Positions 15,628 through 24,734 of a stretch of 64,000 nt of DNA are shown piece by piece; positions within the stretch are counted from its first letter, which is position 1, and the number at the start of each line of letters is the position of its first letter. The notes beneath the pieces were generated by a model. The model did no database searches. It had not been told where the DNA came from and saw nothing but the letters and a program-made list of their open reading frames with translations. A program made the position numbers and the translations under genes. Source of the DNA: an uncultured Dysgonomonas sp. (GTDB lineage Bacteria; Bacteroidota; Bacteroidia; Bacteroidales; Dysgonomonadaceae). The stretch covers positions 4,150,054-4,214,053 of the forward strand of contig NZ_LT599032.1 of the NCBI RefSeq assembly GCF_900079725.1, read 5' to 3'.

Positions 15628-16902
15628 ATGAAAAAATATATTATTTATTTCGCCTGTCTGTTGGCGATATTGTGGAGTTGTAATTCCAAACCAAAAACAG
15701 ACGATCACGCGGGACATAATCATACATCCGAATCGCAAGAAGGTCATAGTCATGCAGAAGGCGAGGAGTGCGATCACGATCATGAAGATGAAGCAGAGCA
15801 CAATCATGCGGAGGGTGAAGAATGCGATCATGATCATGGTAAAGAAGGGCATTCTCATGAAAAAGAAGAACAAGCTCATGGTGATGAAATTTTATTTACC
15901 CCCGAACAGGCTAAGCAGGCCGGCTTGGAAGTGTCTAACGTAAAGCCTGATAAGTTTCATCAGGTGATAAAAACCAGTGGTCAGATATTATCGGCACAGG
16001 GCGATGAAGTAACTGTTTCCGCTACTTCGAGTGGTATCGTATCTTTTAATAAAGCGTCGTTGAATGAGGGCGCAGCTGTAAAAGGAGGCGAATCTCTGGT
16101 TAGTATCTCATCGAAGAACCTAGTCGATGGAGACCCTTCCATAAAAGCGAAAACAGCATACGATATAGCTCAACGCGAGTATCAACGCGCAGAATCTCTG
16201 ATCGGGGATAAGCTGATTTCGCAAAAAGAATACAACGAAATAAAGCTGAATTATGAGAATGCAAAAGTCTCATATCAGGCCATAGGTCAGCGCTCGACTG
16301 CAAGAGGCATCAGTATTTCCGCTCCTATCAGCGGGTTTGTAAAAAGCAAACTGGTATCAGAAGGTCAATATGTGGACGTGGGCCAGCCTTTAATGACTGT
16401 GACACAGAACAGGAAGTTGCAGCTTCGGGCCGATGTGTCGGAACGCTATTATAAAGATCTGGGAAGCATTACATCCGCTAACTTCAAAACTTCGTATGAT
16501 AATACGGTTTACCGTCTTTCAGACCTGAACGGTCGTATTGTCTCGTATGGTCGCTCCACAAACAGTCAGGAGTATTATCTACCTGCTAATTTTGAGTTTG
16601 ATAACGTAGGACAGGTTGTTTCCGGATCTTATGTGGAAGTTTATCTGCTGGGACAGCCGAGGGAAAATGTTCTGGCAATCCCGGTTTCCTCTCTAACAGA
16701 GGAACAAGGTATTTATTTCGTCTATTTGCAGACTCATCCCGATGCCTACAAAAAACAGGAAGTAAGGATAGGAACAAATGACGGTAGCCTAGTAGAAATA
16801 CTTTCGGGATTAAAGGCGGGAGACAGGGTTGTAAGTAAAGGTGCATATTATATCAAACTGGCATCGGCTTCAGCTGCTATTCCTCATGCTCACGAACACT
16901 AA
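15628..16902 (+). CDS. RND metal efflux periplasmic adaptor lipoprotein (CzcB/CusB-like)
   Basis: A 424-residue membrane-fusion lipoprotein (signal ILWSC, Cys18). Residues 25-90 are an unstructured arm with repeated HNH, HSH, CDHDH and EGEECDHD motifs, including two near-identical copies of HAEGEECDHDHE. From about 95 the classical adaptor order follows: lipoyl half (SATSSGIVSFNKASLNEGA), hairpin (about 165-215), second lipoyl half (ISAPISGFVKSKLVSEGQ), beta-barrel (about 245-320) and membrane-proximal domain. The His/Cys arm is likely a metal-capture region that hands ions to the pump. It lies 18 bp upstream of the pump gene. Confidence 0.9.
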   Translation: MKKYIIYFACLLAILWSCNSKPKTDDHAGHNHTSESQEGHSHAEGEECDHDHEDEAEHNHAEGEECDHDHGKEGHSHEKEEQAHGDEILFTPEQAKQAGLEVSNVKPDKFHQVIKTSGQILSAQGDEVTVSATSSGIVSFNKASLNEGAAVKGGESLVSISSKNLVDGDPSIKAKTAYDIAQREYQRAESLIGDKLISQKEYNEIKLNYENAKVSYQAIGQRSTARGISISAPISGFVKSKLVSEGQYVDVGQPLMTVTQNRKLQLRADVSERYYKDLGSITSANFKTSYDNTVYRLSDLNGRIVSYGRSTNSQEYYLPANFEFDNVGQVVSGSYVEVYLLGQPRENVLAIPVSSLTEEQGIYFVYLQTHPDAYKKQEVRIGTNDGSLVEILSGLKAGDRVVSKGAYYIKLASASAAIPHAHEH

Positions 16903-16920
16903 AAATGGGAGGAATAGATA

Positions 16921-19900
16921 ATGCTTAATAAAATAATACAATTCTCTCTCAACAACCGTCTTGTGGTGTTGATTGGCGCGGTGCTCTTGCTTATAGGTGG
17001 GTTCTATACCGCAAAGAATATGGAAATAGATGTATTTCCCGATCTGAATGCACCTACCGTGGTGATAATGACCGAAGCAAACGGAATGGCTCCCGAAGAA
17101 GTGGAACGCCTGGTTTCTTTTCCTATAGAAACGGCTGTAAACGGAGCTACAGATGTGCGTCGTGTACGGTCGTCTTCTACTACCGGATTTTCAGTGGTCT
17201 GGGTTGAGTTTGATTGGGGGACCGATATATATAAGGCCCGACAGATCGTTACCGAAAAACTAACAGCTCTGGGCGATGCCCTGCCCGAAAATATTGGCCA
17301 ACCTACTTTGGGACCACAGTCATCAATCCTTGGGGAAGTAATGATTATCGGTCTGACTTCAGATTCCACTACAATGCTCGACTTACGTACTATTGCCGAC
17401 TGGACAATCCGCCCGCGGCTTTTATCTACAGGTGGTGTGGCTCAGGTTACAGTAATAGGTGGAGATATAGAAGAATATCAGATACTCATCGATCCGGGAC
17501 GTATGAAGCACTATGGCGTAACACTGGATGAAGTATTGCAGGTAACACGCAATATGAATCAGAATGCGTCCGGCGGTATCTTATACGAATATGGAAATGA
17601 ATATATTGTAAGAGGCGTGCTTCAAAGCGCAGATGTAGGGGAATTAGGGAAGGCTGTTGTGAAAAAAGTAGGTGAAAGTCCTATTCTACTTAGTGATGTA
17701 GCTGAGATAAAGATAGGAGCAAAGACCCCAAAGTTAGGGATAGCTTCGGAGAAGACAAAACCTGCCGTATTGATAACTGTCACGAAACAACCAAATACCA
17801 ATACAATAGAACTGTCTGAAAAACTGGATGTTTCACTAGCCGAATTGCAGAAGAATATTCCGGCTGATATAAAGATATCCACAGATATATTTCGTCAGGA
17901 ACGATTTATAAACAACTCGATAAATAATGTGCAGAAATCACTGTATGAAGGAGCGATATTTGTAGTTATTATTTTGTTTATATTCCTGATGAACGGGCGT
18001 ACTACATTCATCTCCCTGATGGCTTTGCCTTTGTCGCTACTCACGTCTATCCTTGCACTGAAACTAATGGGGTTGACAATTAATACGATGAGTTTGGGAG
18101 GGATGGCTATCGCAATCGGGTCATTGGTAGATGATGCTATTATCGATGTGGAAAATGTTTTCAAACATCTGCGCGAAAACAGGCAAAAGCCGAAAGAAGA
18201 ACAACTTTCTGTGCTAACGGTTGTTTTCGAGGCCTCGAAGGAAGTACGCATGCCGATATTGAATTCCACACTGATTATTGTTACCAGTTTTATCCCGTTG
18301 TTTTTCCTTAGCGGGATGGAAGGGCGTATGCTTGTTCCACTGGGTATTGCCTTTATTGTGGCCTTGTTTGCCTCTACCGTTGTCGCCCTTACAGTGACTC
18401 CCGTATTATGCAGTTATCTATTGGGTAACAACAAGAAGAATAAGGAAGAAAAAGAACCTGTCTTTGTGGTTAAATTAAAAGCTGTTTATGAAAAAAGCCT
18501 GCATTGGGCATTGGAAAAACAGAAAATTGTGCTGGGAGTGACAGGAGTATTGCTAGTGTCTGCTATTATTATATTCTTTACATTCGGACGTAACTTTTTA
18601 CCTCCATTCAATGAAGGTTCATTTACTGTGACGATAAATACCCTACCCGGTATTTCGCTGGAAGAATCAAACAAAGTAGGAATCATGGCTGAACAGGCTA
18701 TGCTTAGCGTACCCGAGATACAGACCGTAGGCCGCAAGACTGGCCGTGCCGAACTTGACGAACATTCGTTCGGAGTGAATACGTCCGAGATAGAAGCTCC
18801 GTTTATGCTCAAAGATCGTTCTCAGGAAGATATGCTGGCCGAACTTCGCGAAAGGCTGAATGCTATTCCGGGTATCAGTGTCGAAATCGGGCAACCGATA
18901 TCGCACCGTATAGATCATATGCTTTCGGGGACTAAAGCCAATATTGCGATTAAGTTGTTTGGTACGGACCTGAATAAGTTGTATTCGTTAGGCAATGAAA
19001 TCAAATCTTCGATAGAAAGTATCGAGGGGGTTGCCGACCTGAATGTTGAACAACAGGTAGAGCGTCCGCAATTGAAGATAACTCCAAAGCGTGAGATGTT
19101 GGCTAAATATGGCATTACTTTACCACAGTTCTCCGATTTTGTAACAGTAATGTTGTCCGGTGAAGTTGTATCGCAAGTTTACAGGGATGGTAAAAGCTTT
19201 GACCTTACATTAAAGGGATCGGACGATTACAAGGACCAGGCGGACAAAATCCGCAACCTGATGATAGATGCCGGTGATAAGAAAATACCTTTCGAGTATA
19301 TTGCGGAGATAACTTCATCCACAGGGCCCAATACGGTAAACCGTGAAAATGCCCAGCGTAAGATTGTTGTTTCTGCCAATGTTGCCGATCGTGATTTGCG
19401 CAGTGTAGTGAATGATATCAGGGAAAAGATCGACGGAGAAATTACGTTGCCGGAGGGTTATCATATAGAGTACGGCGGACAGTTTGAGAGTGAGCAGGCT
19501 GCATCGAGGATATTGCTTATTGTCTCTGTCTTTGCTATTATGATTATATTCTTATTGTTGTTCAATCAGTTCCGGAATATCACTCAATCGGCTGTAATAC
19601 TTCTAAATCTTCCGTTGGCCCTTATCGGGGGAGTATATGCTATTTTGTTCACTTCGGGAGAAATCAGTATTCCTGCTATTATCGGATTTATAGCCCTGTT
19701 CGGAATTGCCACCCGAAATGGCATTCTGCTGATGGCGCATTACAATGACTTGGGTAATCACGGATATTCTGTGAATAAGAGTATCCTGCAAGGATCTCTC
19801 GATCGTTTGAACCCAATATTGATGACTGCTTTATGTTCGGGGTTAGCCCTTATTCCATTGGCTATTCAGGGAGACCTTCCCGGAAATGAGATACAAAGCC

Positions 19901-20019
19901 CAATGGCAAAAGTTATACTAGGGGGACTACTTACATCAACTTTATTGAATATGTATGTCGTACCTATTATCTACAGGATGTTGAAGAACCGTAAAGAGGT
20001 AAAACAAGAGATTGTTTGA
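16921..20019 (+). CDS. CzcA/CusA-family RND heavy-metal efflux pump
   Basis: A 1032-residue inner-membrane transporter of the heavy-metal efflux branch of the RND superfamily. It has the twelve-helix layout with two large periplasmic loops. Diagnostic features are NMEIDVFPDLNAPTV near residue 33, the TM4 segment with adjacent Asp404-Asp405 in SLVDDAIIDVEN (the proton relay position), and the C-terminal GIATRNGILLMAHYNDL. It should exchange protons for metal cations and pass them through the adaptor to the TolC-type channel encoded at 20177. The ion (Zn/Co/Cd or Cu/Ag) cannot be read from the sequence alone. Confidence 0.93.
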   Translation: MLNKIIQFSLNNRLVVLIGAVLLLIGGFYTAKNMEIDVFPDLNAPTVVIMTEANGMAPEEVERLVSFPIETAVNGATDVRRVRSSSTTGFSVVWVEFDWGTDIYKARQIVTEKLTALGDALPENIGQPTLGPQSSILGEVMIIGLTSDSTTMLDLRTIADWTIRPRLLSTGGVAQVTVIGGDIEEYQILIDPGRMKHYGVTLDEVLQVTRNMNQNASGGILYEYGNEYIVRGVLQSADVGELGKAVVKKVGESPILLSDVAEIKIGAKTPKLGIASEKTKPAVLITVTKQPNTNTIELSEKLDVSLAELQKNIPADIKISTDIFRQERFINNSINNVQKSLYEGAIFVVIILFIFLMNGRTTFISLMALPLSLLTSILALKLMGLTINTMSLGGMAIAIGSLVDDAIIDVENVFKHLRENRQKPKEEQLSVLTVVFEASKEVRMPILNSTLIIVTSFIPLFFLSGMEGRMLVPLGIAFIVALFASTVVALTVTPVLCSYLLGNNKKNKEEKEPVFVVKLKAVYEKSLHWALEKQKIVLGVTGVLLVSAIIIFFTFGRNFLPPFNEGSFTVTINTLPGISLEESNKVGIMAEQAMLSVPEIQTVGRKTGRAELDEHSFGVNTSEIEAPFMLKDRSQEDMLAELRERLNAIPGISVEIGQPISHRIDHMLSGTKANIAIKLFGTDLNKLYSLGNEIKSSIESIEGVADLNVEQQVERPQLKITPKREMLAKYGITLPQFSDFVTVMLSGEVVSQVYRDGKSFDLTLKGSDDYKDQADKIRNLMIDAGDKKIPFEYIAEITSSTGPNTVNRENAQRKIVVSANVADRDLRSVVNDIREKIDGEITLPEGYHIEYGGQFESEQAASRILLIVSVFAIMIIFLLLFNQFRNITQSAVILLNLPLALIGGVYAILFTSGEISIPAIIGFIALFGIATRNGILLMAHYNDLGNHGYSVNKSILQGSLDRLNPILMTALCSGLALIPLAIQGDLPGNEIQSPMAKVILGGLLTSTLLNMYVVPIIYRMLKNRKEVKQEIV

Positions 20020-20065
20020 CAAGTAAATGAAAACAATTGATAGGACATTCTAAGAAGATGACTCA

Positions 20066-20125
20066 GTAGGGGCGAAATATTTTTCGCCCGTTAGCTATTG
20101 CGGGCGAAAGATATTTCGCCCCTAC
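20066..20125. repeat. Long palindromic intergenic repeat (GGGGCGAAA type)
   Basis: Arms 20066-20090 and 20101-20125 pair over 25 bp with a single G-U mismatch and a 10-nt loop. The sequence GTAGGGGCGAAATAT...TTTCGCCC is a dispersed palindrome type seen in Bacteroidetes and other phyla. Here it splits the pump gene from its channel gene, so it would form a hairpin in the polycistronic mRNA. Confidence 0.85.
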
Positions 20126-20176
20126 ATTTCAAGATGTTGTATTAATTTATTGACTATTTAAATGAATTGTTGAATT

Positions 20177-21361
20177 ATGAGAACAGTAATATACATACTT
20201 TTATTATCACTCCTGTCTGTTGTTAGCGTTGAGGCACAGGATGATACATTCAGTAAGGTGTTGGAAAGCATAGAAACGAACAATACAACACTGAAGGCGT
20301 ACCGGGAACAAGCCACAGCCGATAAGATCGGCAACAAGACCGGAATAAACATGGCTAACCCGGAAGTTGAGTTTGGTTATCTTTGGGGGAGTCCTGCCGG
20401 AGAAGGCAACCGTACCGATCTGAATGTAACGCAATCTTTCGATTTTCCTACTGCTTACCGTTACAAATCACAGTTAGCGGCAGGTAAGAATAAGCAGGTC
20501 GATTTGACCTATAACCAGCAGCGCAGGGAAATTATGCAACAGGCGCGCGCTTTGTGTGTGGAACTTACTTACCAGACAAAATTGAATGAGCAACTAGCCC
20601 AACGTCTGGAATCTGCACGGGAGTTATCTGATGCTTACCAGAAACGTTTCAACCAGGGAGATATAGATATTCTGGAGAGGAATAAAACCAAACTGGATTT
20701 ACTCAATACAGAAAAGCTGTATCAGATAAATATGGTTGAAATAAATACGCTGAACGCCGAATTACAACGGTTGAATGGCGGAGAACCTCTTGCATATCCG
20801 TTTGATAATTATCCGGACTATCTTTTTCCGCTTAATTTTACAGAATGGTTCGAAAGAGTAAAAGAAAATAATCCCTCGTTGCGTCTGGCCGAACAGGAAG
20901 TTGAACTAAGCAAAAAACAGGAGCAACTGACCCGTGCTCTGAATCTGCCGAAGATTACAGCCGGATATACAAGCGAACGCATTCTCGGTACTACATTGCA
21001 AGGTTTTACAGTAGGTGTTTCCATCCCTTTGTGGGAAGGAAAGAATACCGTAAAACACCAGAAAGCACAGACTGTAGCTTTGCAGATGCAGCACGCTGAT
21101 ACCAAAATACAATTTCAGAATGTATTAAAGAATCAATATGATAAAGCTTCTAAACTTTCCGTATTACTGAATGAATATCAGGAGACGCTGAAGGTTACGA
21201 ATAATCGCGACTTGTTGAAGAAGGCATTGGATAAAGGCCAGTTGTCTCTCATCAACTATCTGCTGGAACTTTCGGTATATTATGAAACAATAGACAGGTA
21301 TTATGAAACGGAACGGGATTATCAGCTTGCTGTGAATGAATTGCAGCAGTGGGAAAGATAG
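20177..21361 (+). CDS. TolC-family channel of the metal efflux system (CzcC-like)
   Basis: A 394-residue outer membrane efflux protein with a signal peptide ending VEAQ. It has two OEP repeats: the first with NPEVEFGYLWGSPAGEGN and the second with SIPLWEGKNTVKHQKAQ. The helical segments between carry the characteristic LARELSDAYQKRFNQGDID block. It should be the outer-membrane exit for the CzcA-type pump. It is 157 bp downstream of the pump gene with a palindrome in between, and closes the cluster with a terminator at 21387-21418. Confidence 0.9.
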   Translation: MRTVIYILLLSLLSVVSVEAQDDTFSKVLESIETNNTTLKAYREQATADKIGNKTGINMANPEVEFGYLWGSPAGEGNRTDLNVTQSFDFPTAYRYKSQLAAGKNKQVDLTYNQQRREIMQQARALCVELTYQTKLNEQLAQRLESARELSDAYQKRFNQGDIDILERNKTKLDLLNTEKLYQINMVEINTLNAELQRLNGGEPLAYPFDNYPDYLFPLNFTEWFERVKENNPSLRLAEQEVELSKKQEQLTRALNLPKITAGYTSERILGTTLQGFTVGVSIPLWEGKNTVKHQKAQTVALQMQHADTKIQFQNVLKNQYDKASKLSVLLNEYQETLKVTNNRDLLKKALDKGQLSLINYLLELSVYYETIDRYYETERDYQLAVNELQQWER

Positions 21362-21386
21362 TTTCTTAAATTATTAATTATATATG

Positions 21387-21418
21387 GAAGGCATCCGCTA
21401 TTGTCAGCAGATGCCTTC
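21387..21418 (+). terminator. Intrinsic terminator of the metal efflux cluster
   Basis: GAAGGCATC (21387-21395) pairs with GATGCCTTC (21410-21418), followed by a T-rich stretch. Confidence 0.7.
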
Positions 21419-21478
21419 ACTTTGTCTGTTTCATATGAACCAAGATGCTATAAGAATGTTATTTTAATAAAATTGTGT

Positions 21479-21486
21479 TATTTTTG
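21479..21486 (+). promoter_or_regulatory. -7 promoter box of the SusR-like gene
   Basis: TATTTTTG fits TAnnTTTG; it would leave a leader of about 110 nt before the ATG at 21603. Confidence 0.5.
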
Positions 21487-21602
21487 AGTGTCGAAATTGA
21501 ACGTTTTAAGTAGCGAGAGCAGAAGCAAAGTTTATTTTGATTATGCCGAGTCACCAAAAACGACTAATGTAATTGAACCCTCCTTAAAAAACTGTAGATC
21601 TT

Positions 21603-24428
21603 ATGAAGCGATTATCCGGATATATTATCTTAATCATTCTGCTACTAACTACCATCTCAGCTTTTTCTAATAAGCCGCATATTATAAACCTGTATAGGGA
21701 GAAATATCAGGCTGATAATAAAAACTGGGCAATAGGGCAGGATGAACGAGGAACTATGTATTTTGGTAATGATATAGGGCTTCTCGAATTCGATGGTATA
21801 GAATGGAATCTTAACCGTATACCAAACTCATTGGTGGTCAGGTCTGTCGCAGTATTGTCGCACAAAACTATATTTACGGGTAGCTATGAAGAGTTTGGCC
21901 GTTGGGACAGAGATATTTCGGGAAAGCTCGTTTACACGTCCCTGAGCGATAGTTTGGATAAAGCTCTTTTCAAAAATGACGATTTCTGGAAAATCTGGAT
22001 TACAAACGATTGCGTCTATTTTCAGTCGTTTAATTCTATATATATTTATGATTATAATACGATAAAACGAATACCGTCAGATAAAGCCTTCTTATTTCTT
22101 ACAAAAGTCAGGGATGAATTTCTTGTGCAGCAAATGCTGGGGTCGCTTTTCCGCCTTAAAGAAGATAAACTTGAACGAATAGAAGGCAGTGAGATTTTTC
22201 AAGGTACAGATGTTCGTGTTATTCTTCCTTACAAGGAAGATCAATATCTTATCGGTACTACATCAAAAGGTATTTATATTTATGATGGGACAGCTTTTAA
22301 GGAGTGGAGTCCTGTACTTTCAGGCATAATGAACTTGAAGGAGTTGAACTGTGGAGTATTTTCTTCAAAAGGATCATATTATCTGGGTACTATTTTAGAT
22401 GGAATTTATGAGGTTGATATTAACGGTCGGATTATAGATCATATATCTTCTGAAAGCACACTACAGAATAATACAATACTTTCTTTATATGAAGATAATC
22501 TGGGGAATATCTGGGCTGCTTTGGACCGGGGGATCGCATATATTCAATATATCGAAAATATGAGTTGCTATACCGATCCGGGAGGAAACACCGGCGCTGT
22601 GTATTGTGGTGTGCTTTGGGACGACAAGCTATTTATCGGAACCAATCAGGGGGTATTTTATATCGCAAAAGAGGGGTTGAACAAACCTAATGCACTTTCA
22701 GATATGAAACTGATAGATGGAACACAGGGGCAGGTATGGGCACTCAAAGTTGTTGATGATGTCCTTTATTGTTGCCATAACAAAGGTTTGAAAGAAATTC
22801 ATAAAAACTTATCAGTTAGTAATGCTTTTGCTATAGGTACAGGTGTATATAATTTGTCTGAGGCTAAAGTGAGGGACCGTGATCTATTGGTACTTTCCAC
22901 ATACAGTTCAATACGGATCGTAGATAAGAAGACCGGCCGGGTTTATACTCCCGGTCAGATATCCGAACCGATTATAAATGCGGAGTTTGATCATTTAGGA
23001 AATATATGGCTCGAGCATTTCAACAGGGGAGTGTACCGTTGTAAACTGGAAGATGATTTCTCGGGTTTCAGGTCTTTTTCCTATTATGGAGGTAATAATA
23101 AGGATGGACTACCCTACAAGATGAAAATATTTAAAGTCGGCGGACGTATTGTCTTGCTAGGGAACAATCAGTTTTATACATATGACGATATAGAGAATAA
23201 GATCGTGCCCAGTTCTTTGCTAAATGAATGTTTCAGCACTGTACATAATATAAGGAAGGTAATTCCGATAAGAGAAAATCAGTTTTGGGCATTGACAGAG
23301 GCTGCTATTTATAAATTTTTCTACGATGGTTATGAAATAGCTATAACGGAGAATTATAATTTAGGAATGAACTTGTCTTTAGTCAATGCATATGAAAATG
23401 TTTCCATACTAAATGAAAGTACTAATCTCATATGTCTTGATAATGGTTTTTTATTATATGATAAAAAGGAAGAAGCAACAAAGAAACTTTATAAAGAATT
23501 ACCTGCTCCATATATTGAATTTATGCGGACTGTAAATATGGAAGGCCAATCAGAATATAAGGATTTAACCGAAGATGCCGAAGTCTCTTATAACTTCAAT
23601 ACAGTTACATTTGGTTTTTCATCCAATAATGCATTTGCTTCTAATCTATCATTTCAGTATATGCTGGAGGATGTGGACAAGGATTGGTCTACACCTCAAA
23701 AAGTAAATACAGTTTCTTATGCCCGTCTTCCCGAAGGAAAATATAAGTTTCTGATACGTGCAATAGATAGTTTGGGAAATTATTCCGAACCAATATCGTA
23801 CGAGTTTGAAATACTTTCACCCTGGTATCAGACTATCTGGGCTTATATTATTTATGCGCTGATAATAGTCGGAATATTATATATTACATGGTTGCTTATC
23901 CTTCGCCGATATCGCAATCTTCATTTACAAAAGATCAGATATAGAGAAACCAGACGTTTGAGGGTGTTAGCCGGAGAATTGCAACAAGAAGTGGAGCAGA
24001 AGAGCGCAGAATTGCTTACTCAAACATCTTTTATAATACAGAAGAATGAATTGATTCTTAGAATAAAAGATATCGTGGATGATTTTTATACAAAAAATAA
24101 GACGAATGCCTTATTGCCTTTATATCAAAAAATAAATTCTCTTCTCAATAATAATATGAATTCAGAAGATGACTGGAAAATGTTTCTTATAAAATTTGAA
24201 GAGAAACATACCGGATTCTTCAAAAAAATGAAAGCCTTATATCCTCAATTGACGAATAATGACCTTCGGCTTTGTGCTTGTCTTAAACTAAATTTGGAAA
24301 CAAAAGAAATAGCTTCGTTGATGAATCTTTCTATAAGAGCCGTAGAAAATAGCCGTTACAGGCTGCGAAAAAAGTTAAATATTCAGCCGTCTCAGAATTT
24401 AAATGAGTTTTTTCTAGAGATAGATTGA
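21603..24428 (+). CDS. SusR-like membrane sensor/regulator (beta-propeller, Y_Y_Y, LuxR-type HTH)
   Basis: A 941-residue one-component regulator. An N-terminal signal/anchor (6-20) is followed by a long periplasmic sensor made of beta-propeller repeats (about 25-640; e.g. EDNLGNIWAALDRGIAYI). A Y_Y_Y domain spans about 684-735 (YMLEDVDKDWSTPQKV, LPEGKYKFLIRAID). One membrane helix (745-767) leads into a coiled coil and a LuxR-like helix-turn-helix at about 885-928 (TKEIASLMNLSIRAVENSRY). There is no histidine kinase domain, unlike hybrid two-component PUL regulators. It probably senses a glucan oligosaccharide in the periplasm and activates the SusCD operon starting at 24735. Orientation and adjacency support that. 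Confidence 0.85.
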   Translation: MKRLSGYIILIILLLTTISAFSNKPHIINLYREKYQADNKNWAIGQDERGTMYFGNDIGLLEFDGIEWNLNRIPNSLVVRSVAVLSHKTIFTGSYEEFGRWDRDISGKLVYTSLSDSLDKALFKNDDFWKIWITNDCVYFQSFNSIYIYDYNTIKRIPSDKAFLFLTKVRDEFLVQQMLGSLFRLKEDKLERIEGSEIFQGTDVRVILPYKEDQYLIGTTSKGIYIYDGTAFKEWSPVLSGIMNLKELNCGVFSSKGSYYLGTILDGIYEVDINGRIIDHISSESTLQNNTILSLYEDNLGNIWAALDRGIAYIQYIENMSCYTDPGGNTGAVYCGVLWDDKLFIGTNQGVFYIAKEGLNKPNALSDMKLIDGTQGQVWALKVVDDVLYCCHNKGLKEIHKNLSVSNAFAIGTGVYNLSEAKVRDRDLLVLSTYSSIRIVDKKTGRVYTPGQISEPIINAEFDHLGNIWLEHFNRGVYRCKLEDDFSGFRSFSYYGGNNKDGLPYKMKIFKVGGRIVLLGNNQFYTYDDIENKIVPSSLLNECFSTVHNIRKVIPIRENQFWALTEAAIYKFFYDGYEIAITENYNLGMNLSLVNAYENVSILNESTNLICLDNGFLLYDKKEEATKKLYKELPAPYIEFMRTVNMEGQSEYKDLTEDAEVSYNFNTVTFGFSSNNAFASNLSFQYMLEDVDKDWSTPQKVNTVSYARLPEGKYKFLIRAIDSLGNYSEPISYEFEILSPWYQTIWAYIIYALIIVGILYITWLLILRRYRNLHLQKIRYRETRRLRVLAGELQQEVEQKSAELLTQTSFIIQKNELILRIKDIVDDFYTKNKTNALLPLYQKINSLLNNNMNSEDDWKMFLIKFEEKHTGFFKKMKALYPQLTNNDLRLCACLKLNLETKEIASLMNLSIRAVENSRYRLRKKLNIQPSQNLNEFFLEID

Positions 24429-24734
24429 TATTTTTAATCTGTTGTTTATTAGTTGTTTATTTTTATTTGAGAGGTAATAGTGAGGTGGTGGTACTGTTAA
24501 AAACGAAAGGTAAGTAACTACGGTGTATTAACTATTCAAAACACTTTTGTCAGATTATCTACATTTGACATAAAATCTAATATCACGACCCAGATACGAT
24601 ATGGTAATCTAGTATCTCTTTCGCAACCAGAATTAATGCCTTAAAAAATATATTAAGAATAATTACCATTTCCTTTTCAGTCGTTCATAGTAGATTTTTG
24701 TTTGATAATGTGTGTTTAAATAAAAAGTAAAACT
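24429..24734 (+). promoter_or_regulatory. 306-bp upstream region of the SusCD operon
   Basis: No gene is seen. TACATTTG at 24560-24567 fits the -7 consensus; a TGTCA...TGACA pair (24549-24570) surrounds it and may be a regulator site. If used, the mRNA leader would be about 160 nt. The stretch is a plausible binding region for the SusR-like protein encoded upstream. Confidence 0.5.

Noticed and set aside
21488-21670. A 60-residue frame ahead of the SusR-like gene
   Set aside because: It overlaps the start of the large gene in another frame, starts at a non-ATG codon and has no domain; more likely leader sequence.
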